Part shown: positions 47,001 to 59,000 of the stretch, in pieces
Position numbering within the stretch: the first letter of the stretch is position 1
How the letters are laid out: every line of letters starts with the position of its first letter
Source of the DNA: Montifringilla adamsi
Lineage: Eukaryota > Chordata > Aves > Passeriformes > Passeridae
Assembly (NCBI GenBank): GCA_017590115.1
Contig: JAGGNK010008337.1
Span: 8,361,609 to 8,425,608, forward strand
DNA length: 64,000 bases
Reading direction: 5' to 3'
The notes under the pieces: model-generated
Seen by the model: only the letters and a program-made list of their open reading frames with translations
Told to the model about the DNA's origin: nothing
Databases searched by the model: none
Translations under genes and position numbers: made by a program

Positions 47001-50000
47001 GTTTTAATGAGCAGTATTGGTTCTGGACATATTCCTTGGCCCACATTGAAATGGGAAATTACCTTTTTGAGAGGAATAGTCTGAATCCACTCCATGGAGT
47101 TCACGTCGAAGACATCAATTGCATTTTCACTGTACACAGAGAGGTATGGTGCATTGTAACCTGGGAGGGAATGACGAGGCATTGCGTCATCTGCTTTTGG
47201 ACATGGCCCAAAATAGACAATTTCTCACAGTTTAACCATATTTATTTATGAAAACAAAACCAGTGCTTCACAATCCAACACCAAGCTTTGAAGAATATGC
47301 TTGAACTCAAAAATGACCAAGAAATTTATTCTAAAGACAAACCAGCACCACCCAAAAACTTACAACCTCCATGACTTTTAACTTTGCTGAAAACCTAACT
47401 ACTTTCTGAATTCTAAGACATGGTTTACTCTGCCAAACACTGATGTATTTCAAAGGTTTTTTCCTCCTAAAAGCCCCATTTTTAATAAGAGCTCACATAT
47501 TGTAAATTAAGTGGTAGGAAAATACTCTGCTCTATTTAATAACTGCCAGTTGAATGAACTGAGCTCTGAGTCTTTGGACTATGCATTAAATGAGTATCAC
47601 TTGGAACTAAGCACCATGACACAGTCATAAAAATCATCTTTCCTTAACTTCAATTCTCTCTTCTCATTTTCTGGATTGTAAGGAGAAGTCTTCTGCTACT
47701 TATCTGGCACATTTCCCCAGGATGAAATTTGTTTCACTGGGACCACTTCTAAAGGAGAATTCAGTATTTCCATGTCGGCAACAAGACTGCCACAGTCTGC
47801 CAAGACTAACAACAGCATCCAAGCTGTGCTTAAATGTAACAGCTTTTGCTATAAAATACACCTCCATTCTGAGTTGGAAATCATCATCAAATCACTTCAT
47901 TTTGGGCAATCAAAAAACTGTCACAAATAACAACGGCAAGATGAACTATGTGTGAAATACACACATTTTTCAATCTATCACATAACCTTCTGTTTTGACT
48001 GATTCATTGTGTGAGTCCACTGTAATGATCAATTGTATAAGAATTGCTTGAAATCCAGAAGTGGCAAACATCCTGTAGATGTTGCTCCCTCCATACTCAG
48101 AAGGGCCTTCACTCAAACAAGGTGAAATACTGCTCCCCTTTACAGTGTGACTGGACTGCTGCCACAGTGAGGAAGGAAGGCAGACTATCCTAAAAATCAA
48201 CACAAAACTGGGCTTCTTCAGTACTCTGAGTGCAGATTTGGCTAATCTTTATCTGCATTCAGAAAGACCTTAAAAAGAAGAAGAAGATAGATAGACATGC
48301 AGGTTTGGTTTTTTTCCCTTTGAAACTGTCATAGAGATAAAGCCCCAGCTTTGAAATAAATGTTTAACAGACCTTGGTGGAAATGAAAATCTTGAAAAAT
48401 TATAGTATTTTTCCTTAAGGTTATGAAATATATTTTTTATGTTGCCTCCTATGCATTGCATTTTGGAAGAGGAGAGAGAGACAGGAGGGAAACTTAGTGA
48501 GTTTTTGAAAGGGAAAGAGGAGACAAAAAACAAGGTTGTTGACAAAACCTGCTGAGGAAGAAAGAATGAACAAATAAAGAAAGAAAAGACAAAATAGACT
48601 AGCAAGTAGGAACAAATACCATTAGAGAAAAGCAAGTCAAACTACCAGATCCTAATGACTCTCAGCATGAAGAAAGTTGGAACCAAGGTACAATCACATT
48701 GCAAGACTTTGAATAACAACAGTCCAGCATTGGTGGTAGCAAATACATAAACCTCCCATTAGCCTCTGTTGAAGCTTTTGGCTGTTTTAGAGTCAGAAAT
48801 CCTGACTCATGATTCCTCTTTGTGTTCCAGCAAGCATAGGTCAGTGCCAGTTGCTGAAACGAGCATAAATGAGGATTAAACCCTCTGACTGGATTAAAAA
48901 TGGTGACAGGGGCTGACAGCATTCATTAACCTGTCAGGTAATTAGCCGAGAACTCCACCTCCCATGGATACCAACACAAGCAGAGATCACTTCACACACA
49001 CACACAGAGCACAACTCACAGCAAGAAGATGGAGTTGCAGGCCACATCAACTCTTGCTGCCTGGATCTTCGGCCCTGGCAGTCGACGTAAACCCCGACGC
49101 TGCTAAAACACAGCAGGTATTCTTTATTTGAGATCTCGACTGCACAGATGGCATCAGTTGGCTGCTGTGAGATAAACGAGAGCGTGTGGTCGTCCGGATG
49201 GAGCAGGCTGTACGGGCTGCCCTCTCCATGGAGGGGGTATTTTAGGAAACCTGACTGGTAGCCTACACAGAGGCGGTCGCTGAAGATGGACATCCACTGG
49301 ACGTTCCCCTGCACCTGGATCTCCTTGATCTTTTTGTGGCGCGTCTTGCTCTGATTTAGTTCGTAACAGAGCACCTGCCTTTTCATGGCCACACACAGGC
49401 AGGTGAGGGCTCCGTGGCGCACGTGTCCAGAAACGATGGCCTGGCAGCCTTTGGTCTCTGCCAGCTTGTAGAAGTCAGTCTCCCTACCATCCAGGGCGGC
49501 CATGGGGAAGAGCCGCACGTGTCGGTTCCGTCCTGAGATTACGGCAATGAGCTGCTCGCTCGGGATGAGCTCGATCTGATGAACCTTCTTGTTGTCACCA
49601 ACACGGATAATCTCTGAAAGAAACATCAAAACAACCCCCCCCACACACAGTTCAAGTAAGTAATGGTGAAGTGTGAATTGATTATAACGTGTATTTATAA
49701 AGATGAACTAGGAAAGAAACCCAAGTGTGGATGCCATGGGACAGAGAGAGAGAAACGGCAAGCGTTTCTTACAGCGGCTTGTGAGAATTTTTAGGGAGTT
49801 GTAAGGATGTGATAACTTGTTAAGTGTAAGCAATCTGCAGGTGGTGTTTTTCTACTTCCTCTTTCTGTTCTTCTCAAGGACAGTGTGTGAGGAAGGTGTT
49901 TTTGCTAACTAGCCAATCAAACAGAATGTATCGTATCACTCTATAAAAGCCACGCGGTTCTCATGAATAAAGCCTTCTTTTGCTCTTTCTACAATACTGC

Positions 50001-53000
50001 CTCCTGCCTGTTCCTGTGTCATTCTCGGAACAAGAATGACACCCAAGAAACCCCCTTTATTGCTTCTCTGCAGTACGAAAAAGTACAGAATCAAAACTTG
50101 TGTTTTAATAACACCAGATGTGGCACTTCTGGATAAACCTTTGGCTTTTCCCCATCAGAAATGGGAGGAGCAGATCTGATGCAGTAACAACAACTGTATT
50201 ATTTCAGTATTCATTTCAAAAACAGTTTATAGCAAAAAACTACTGACTCAAGGAAAAGCCTCAGAGCTGAAACATACAATTAAACATGTCATTTGTTGAA
50301 TTAACTGAGGCAATCTGTTAGCACATCTTGCAGTACTGCACAGAAGTTTTCATCTCCAGTACCAAGGAGGAGGTTACACAAAGGATTAATCCATGATTCT
50401 TGCTGAGGTGCACAGCAGGAAATTCAAATGAGGGAGGTTCCTGCTGAATATACAAAGGAAGTGTTTCACTGTGAGAATAATGTGCAACTGGCAGTCCAGA
50501 GAGATCAGGGAACCTGTGTCCTTGGGGATTTTCAACACCCAGCTGGATAAAGCCCTGAGCAACCTGGTCTGAAATCAGTATTGAGACATTTTGGGGGAAA
50601 ACGGGGAAAAAAACTTCAACTGCATTCCAAAACCTTGTTACTGGAAAGGACACCCAAACCAGAGAGCACATGGAACACTTTTTGGTTTCTCATGGAGCTG
50701 TCCAGCTGGTAATGTAGTAAATCATGAACAATGAAACCAGAAGATACTGCATAAGAAAAAGATGATTTAGTATTAGGGAAATTATTACCAGTTCCTAGTT
50801 TCTTACCATCTTTGGTGACATGCACAACAAACAACCCTTCTTCATTCCCCAGAGCTATTCTTTCATGGTCTATGACATTAAGGAAAAAAAAAAAGGTTAT
50901 TTTTCTTTGGAAGTACTTTATGAATCACATAAACAATAGTTACAATTCTCATTAACAGAAACAATTGTTATAATATATTGAAATAATTGTATATAAAGCC
51001 AAACCTAATATATTCATGTATTAAAAAAATTGGCAAACTCTCAATCTTTCAAATTTCTGAAAAAAGAAGTCTTTTCCCATTTCTCCTGTTAGTTAAAGTA
51101 AAGGCTAGAAACATAATTTTTAACAAACTGTTCAGAGAACTTAAGACTAGCACCAGCTTTGAAGTAACTATACTATTATATTGAAATAATTTACATAACC
51201 AGAGTTTAACATATTTTATGCAGTAGTATTTGAAATTACTAAATTCAACCTCTGATCTTAAATTTTCTCTCTGGTCCCACCAGCAGATTTTAAAGTGGGT
51301 GATTTACACACCTACACTATAGTGCTAATTTTGCCCAGTTAGGAAATTATGTTTATAGAGTAACAAAAGAAGAATGTCCAATTCTCAGTCAAAATTATTA
51401 ATAATTATGAATATTGGTGAGTGATTATGAATATGGGTGAATAGAGGGAATACTCTTAAAATATCTGACAAAAGTGCTGGGTACTACCTTGCACTTTTCT
51501 CTTAGGCCCACACACATTTCCATATGGGATAAAACCACTACCTATTACTCACTATTCAGTAGATAACCATCCAACACTTTTTTTCCCCTAAAAAAATCAT
51601 GCTTTTAGCACACCCATTTTTCTTAGAGCTTTCTTCTTAATAACTTCATACCTATGATGGCTGCTGACTGTGTTGTTTTGATGAGGGGCAAGGTGCTGTC
51701 ATAAGCTTCTTTGGGGACATAGACTGAGCGGTCTTTGAGTTTGTTCTTCTTCAAGATCCTATGCAACTCGTTCAGCACGCCCACCCACTTGCTTTTTTCA
51801 TTCTCACCATCTGCTAGAATCAGGATTGAACACTTGTTACTGGATGCAGAGAGCTGGGAGGCTGTAACCTGCAAAAAAATCAAAACAAAGTCACAAGTGA
51901 TAAATTATTTCCTCATGATCGTTTTTACAAGGGAATCAGATGCCTGTAAATGCCCTTTTAATTAGTTGTCTGAATGAAGGAAGTAAAAATTTCTCTTCAG
52001 TTAATAGAAAGCACTCTTATCTTAATCAAGAACCCACAGCAGAAAACCAGATGTGAATATTTTGAAGAACAGAGAAAATGTTGTCTTTATTTCAAATGCA
52101 TTGGTATTTATTTTATAATTAATGAATGTCTGGTCTAAATAAGGTAGTCAATTGTTTCTCACAGCAATTTCATACCAAAAACCATTTTTATAAAGTTTTC
52201 TGTATTTTTAGGAGCTACAGATTTCATGAATATTTTTTAATGCAATACGAATGGCTTTTACTGACAGAATTCTCTATGATTCTTTTCATGCATTTGATAC
52301 AGCTATTATAGATACAATGGAAAGCCCCTTTTGTAGGTTTATCTCCCCTCAGCACACTGAGCGATGAGCAGTCTAAAAACTGGAAAAACAATGACTGAAA
52401 TACAAAGGCACAGTAAAGAAATGATAGTGGAACTGATAAGACATCAAGGAGATTTCACTGAGGTCAAAGGTTTAACAGAATATCTAACAAAAATAAGAAT
52501 ATTAGAATAAGCCAGTGATGGCAAAATCCTGATACCAGATACTAGACATAAATTTTCATGAGCATTTTGCACTAAATTTCTATACTGACTACCTGATGAA
52601 TGGGAGTTTTCAGATAGCCAATGCATATGTAAAAAAAAAAAAGTATAAAAAATAAATATTTCAACAATAACTCAGTGGGTTAAATTGAGAAGCAGAGGGC
52701 AACTTGAGGAAATGAAAATGTACAAGGTCATGATGAACAGAAGAATTTCAAATGACTAAGAAGAAATGGAGGAAAATATGTCTTATTGTGAAGATGAAAA
52801 AATACAACCCATATTCCAACACATTGCTCCTTCTGCCATGGATTCCACAGGGGCAGAACTTGCCAAGGAAATGAAATACTGGCAAGCTGTCACAGCACAC
52901 ATCACCCTGTGAAACCCAGGATGTAATACTCACCCTAAAGATACAGGGGATATCTTTCCGATTTGCATGGATGACATCTGAGGCCAAGACAGAACTCACT

Positions 53001-56000
53001 GAGAATTCTTCATCCCTTATGGAGACCATAAACATAATTGGAAAAGAGTTAATGAGCAAAATCTGTATGTTTGGATTTTACTTTTTCAATAGCCTTGTTT
53101 AGTGAAGGAAACAAGTCAGCACTGAAATATGGTTTTTAAAATTATCCTTTCATCTGTATCTGAAGATAAAACTCACAAATTCAATGCTGCATAATTAATT
53201 CCTGGTAAATGCTGATGGAGATATATCTATTCAGATATTCTGTAACTGTTTTTCATCTGTATAAATTAAAACCTTGCAAGAAAAAAGTCCAACTTAAAAA
53301 ACAAGTCAAACAAAGAACAACCTCTCCAACTCTCCTAAAAATCCAAACTCACCTAGAAGCTATAACCTTCAGCAGTTTGGGGCTTCCTAAGCAAACTAAC
53401 TTAGATCAGAGATGAGCTTTATTTAGTTGCTATGTTAGATATTCTCAGCCTTCAGTGAGGCTGATAGTATTTCAGTAATACTGAAGAGAGTGGGAACAAA
53501 CTATTCAGCCCTTCTCAAGCAAAAATTGTAATACATTTATCCTATAACAAAGTTTTATGTCTTTCAAAACTTTATTCAACCCCAAAATGGTGTTATTTTT
53601 AATTCTTTATTCATTCCAGATCTTCTGCACAGCTGAACAGATGCTCTTTGCACATGATGTAGTAATGGAAGTTTAAACATCCATATAGGGACAAACAAGT
53701 GTCGTTCAGGCTAATTCCAAATAACTGCTAACTGCTGTTTTATTTTTTTTATCCCAGAAAATTAGTGCCTTTCAACACGGATTAAAGGGTTTCATAAAAG
53801 CTCTGGAGCTTGCTTACTGATTTGACAAAAATGAAAAGCAGAACAAAACCTCCCAGTGCCTCTGCAAAGCTCCCCCAGCAGCAAGCAGCTTACCTCATGT
53901 CTATGACCTGACTCACTACCACGCTGGGCTGAGATGCTTTTCCCTCTGCTACATCATACAGGAAGAGTTTAAAATCACAGATCACTGCCAGCGCTCTCTG
54001 CCAACCTTTCTTTACTCCAGCTGGCTTTGGGACCTTTGGAAAAATAAATTCTGATCAACTCTCTGTAAGTTTAGATGCAATCAAAAAATCAAGCAGCACA
54101 AAAATCAGTTTACCCATCTTGGGCTGGAAACTTTTAATTCAATGATGACATTAAGCAACATATGCAAGAGCCCAGGAGCAGTAAGACCAACAAACACAGA
54201 CAGACAGACAATATATTACTTAATAAACTAATAGCATCACAGATTCTTTCTTCTCATTTCACAAGTTCATTCAGAGCTGTATTAACAAACATGGAGGAAA
54301 AAAACTCATCTCTAGCTGGCCACAGAATTATGGCCAAAACTCTGCTGAGTAAATCTTTTAATATTTCTGTGCAAATATCCACACCAGTAACCACAGACAG
54401 CAGTACCAGAAAGATACAAAAAACACAGAGGCTGATGATCACAGATGATCTGATCTCTAGAGATGGAACTACTCAAGAGCAACCCAAAGCACACTGACCA
54501 ACAGAGATGGTGAGAGGATCACTGCTGACAATGCTAAGAGTTGCTTTGTAAAAATTTAGGTTTTAGTTTCCAAAGTGCTACCCTAAGATGTAATTCAATC
54601 TATGCCCCCAAAATTCAAAGTAATAGCAGCTCTGGAAAACAATTAATTTAATGTAAGTGCCCCAAACGCAGCTGCCTCCTACTTACTCGGACATGTCCTT
54701 CATAAGCTGTTCCTATGCCTTTCTGGGGATCTATTCCCAAAGGTCCCTTAGTCTGCTCAGGAGGGATTGGACATACTGCAGGAGCCTTGTCTGCACAGGT
54801 CACATGGCAAGAAAATCCACACACTTGTGAGGAGGAGAAGAAACAAAAAGATTTGATGGTTATTTCTTGTGCAGTGCAAAAGTTGTGATAAAGATGATGA
54901 GATTTACAAAGAAATCCCCTCTCCTTTTTTGACCAGCATCTGAATAATCTCACTGAACTTTGCTACAGACAGAAACATAAGTCTGCACACAGCAGAAGTT
55001 CATGTTTTTATCTGCTCTAAATCCTGAATTTCTCTTTTTCAGATAGTTTATGGATACACTTGCTTTCATCCAGATAACAAAGAGCCTAAGAGAATCTCTA
55101 TTATGTCCTCTAGGCCCAACTCTACTAGTAAACAAAAAACTGGAACATCCTTTAAATAATAAGCATCATTCTGTGTGCATACAAACAAGAATAACTGCCA
55201 TTCAGTACCAATTCTGTTTCTTTCTGGAATAAATCAGACTAGATGTCTTAAATTTTGCCCTGCAACATAAAGCAAAGGTTTATCAGTAAGCCTGACCACT
55301 CAGGGGGCCACCTGTGGCCCCTTATTGCTATTTTGAGTACACTGAACTAAGCTCTTCTACCACCAACTGGAATAAGAGTGTCCCCAGATAACTGGGCAAT
55401 CTCTTAGGCATGTTCTAAGTGTTTGGCTTCTACTCTTAAAGACTGAAGCATGAGAATATACTGATATTCAAAATACAAGCAGAAGACTCCTGCATCACCA
55501 CTCTACATTTCCTGTGCCATTTGCACCTGTAAGAACATCAGTTCACACTTGTTTGTGCTCTCCCAAGTGCTTACCTTCGCAAGTACAGCCCTGTCGTATC
55601 AGACCAACCATCAGGGACGTGCACTGATTGCATTTTGTTGGTGTGTTAAAGGATTTCACTACGAACTGGTGAGCTTTAGGCTGTGAAATGAGCAGACAGG
55701 ACACTTGTAACACTTCTCAAGTACAGTTATTTCTTTCACAGACAAGAGTGCATAGATGCATTTCATCAGGCAGCTTGTTTGTGCTTGCTGAAATGACATC
55801 TGAGCCAAAAAAAATTCCTTATCACTGTGCCCACTGTTGATAATTTAAAGCATCCTCTGCAAACAAAGCCATGGAAACTGAACCCTGTCTCAGAACATGA
55901 GTTTGCTTCTACTGCAGACAGGAAAGCTGCCCAAGTGATTCTGTTCAACTTTAGAAGTAGAAAGTGTATCATCATGTGCTTGGAGGGCACCTGACTGTCA

Positions 56001-59000
56001 CCAGGTACACCCGTAACAGTATTTTCTAAGTTGCAAATTCAGTGCTCCTCTCTCAGGAGTACTGCCTTGGTTAAAAGAAAATTAGCAGACTTTTTCAAAA
56101 TTTTAAATTTTATGCCAGAAAGCCCTGACAGAGCCCCCTTTTATGGTGTTTAGCAGGGGCAATTCAGAACACCTAATATAAAGGCAAGAGCTGAAGTTGA
56201 TAGATGAAGTTGATTTTGAAAGGGTTTCTCTTTTTTTATTAGTCCTTGGGAACACAGAGTATACATGAGTAAGTGGTTTCATTCTCTCCCTCTCCTCAAG
56301 GATGTCCATGCTGATGCTGCTATATAAAGGCTAAATGCCCACATAATGTGGCAGGATGACTCACAGACGGCCTTATATAAAATATATAAAACCCAGGAAG
56401 CTGCTTTGCTTTTCTATAAAAACTCCCAGCGAATAACTACTGGGGAGAAAGGCCAGAGCACAGGGTCAGTGCAAAGACTGTCCCAAAAAAACCTGATAAT
56501 GTACATGATCTCAAACAGGACAATTTTGCAGACTACTCTGGAGAGTAGGTAAGTTAAAATTTTACTCACTTTCCTGTTTTTCAGAGCATAAGATATCACA
56601 GCTAAGGGCTCAAACTTATCCATATTTAATGACAGCTTTCCTGTTACAATGGCAGCATTCTGTCTACAGAATGTTCTGTTTTGAGACTTGCAGGGAAACA
56701 ACACCCAGCTTTAAACACTGATGCAATCAAAAAGAAAGAAGGTTCTTTAGGGGACATAATAAATTATAAAGCAAGTGATTACTTATTGAGCAAAATGTTT
56801 GCAAAAATTAAATTATGTACACAGTAAAGTCCGTTTCACATGATTCCAAGTGCACTTAAAGTATCTTTTTAATTGATCTACTAAGATGCTGCCAACAGAG
56901 CACTGACTGCTCAAAATTTCCAGCTTTCTTTTACACAAATGAATCTTCTGCTACTCTGCAATTTATCAAAGCAGAGAAACAGATCTACTAGAAAGGCTGG
57001 TTTGCTTTATTATTAGTTGCAGCAAAAACTGTTATTTTTAAATATAAAGAAGATTCCAAAACCAATGAGTAATTTTCAAAATTTCACAAGAAATTTTTTC
57101 CTTTAAAGCTTGTATTTATTCTTCATTTGCTTGAATAGACATAATCCACTGGGAATTAGCATACACTGGCTTATTCGGCAACAGCAAAATGATTTCAACA
57201 ACTGATGGAAAATCAGTATTTATATAGGTAAAAGCCAAAAGACAGGAAAATAGAAAATCTCTTCCTGTAGTGCTCACTCTGCTTTAAAACAGGCAAATGT
57301 GTGGTTTCATTTTTAGGAATACTCTTTGCCTTTTCTCAAGAATAAACATCTAATTAACACACAGACATGCTAATCTGAGACTTTCTTGTACACAACGAGT
57401 AGAGAGGCATTTTGGTCAGACCTATGTCAGAAAACACTCTCTTCCTAGGATGGCACTTTCCTTTCTTCACATTCTAGCTCATTTACCTCTTTCTGGTGTC
57501 CAAACTATCGTTTTTCCTACAACCAAATGCCAGTGGAATTCCTAGTGCAGCTTGGAATTAGTTAACGTGAACTCTCAGTTAATTGGAATTCTCAGTTAAC
57601 GTGAGAAAAAAGGATTTTAAATTTTACAGAGCAACCAGCTTGTACACAAACACCCCTTGCAGGCAGCTCTGGTAAGATCAGTGTGATAACCAGCTCTCCT
57701 GAAGCTGCAGCCCAGGAGTGCCAGGTTGCCCTTGCTACACAGGAAGTGTGAATGCTTGACGGGGTACCTTTGGTGCAGAGAGCCCCGAGCCAATATACGC
57801 CGTCCTCATGGTGGGCGTGTGAATTGAACGGGGAGGATGATCTGTAACCTGCACAGAGCCCCCAAAGGATCAATCAGACAGCAAGAACACACTGCCAAAG
57901 AAAGCCTGGATAAAGGAAGAAGAGCATGTGGTCCCACCCACCCCATTCCCCAGCATCCAAACTATGAAACCAAATTGATTAATGCAGGACTCAGAAAAAA
58001 CAAATCTTATTTCTCGGCAAGATTCATCTCCTAAATGTCAAAACCAGCTTCACATTATCTGAAACATTTGATTGGATATTTTCTAATATAAAATAACCAC
58101 AACACTATTTTTTTTTTTTTAATCAGGGAAAGGGGATAAATACATCAATGTATTATTACAGTTCTAGAGTCTGGCTAACATTTCATAATAACAAGACTTC
58201 CAGCGGCTTCGAAGTGTATTTTTACAAACTATATTATAACAATCTCTGTGCCAACATTTCTTAAATATTCATGACTGAGGATATGTTATGAGGAGAGACC
58301 ATAACTAATAATTAATTCATAGTTCCCATCCCTATTCAATTAACCATATGTGAAAGGAAATACAACATTCCCCAAGACACAGTTCACCACTAGTGCAGAA
58401 GGCTCTTACAAAGTCCTAAACAAAGTCTTGCTGCAGAAGAACGAGCTTCACCTTAAACAAGAGACTTGCAGTACTCATTTTTATACAAGTGAAACGGTTA
58501 CTCCAAAAAAGAGAAGAAAAAGACAAATATATTTCAACACTTGAAGTACCTCAATTGGCTCAATCTCACTGGCTGTAGAAGGAGACCTCGATCTTGAATG
58601 GAGGTGAGACTTGCTATCTTCATCCCGTGATGGAGTATTAGACAATGTGAAATTCTCAACTGAATCAATCTAGGAGAACAAGTCAAGAGAGGAAAAAAAA
58701 AAAAAAAAAAAAAAAAAAACCAACCAAAGAAATAAATCAAAGACATCATTAAAAAAGAATTCTCAACTCTTACCAAAATAAGATATGGGAGCAGTAGAAT
58801 TCCTAAGAGAGAACTGAGAAGATAAAAATTCAGTTTTAAGCAACTTCCTAATTAAAAGCAACAAAATGGAATGAAAATTATTGCATGTAAACACGCCAAG
58901 GCTTCTGCTGAGAGGTGAGCACATGCATAAGAGCTGCTAGTTCAGGGCCCTGATAACCACTTGAAGACACTTGTAACTCAGTATTTTTCAAGGGTTAATA

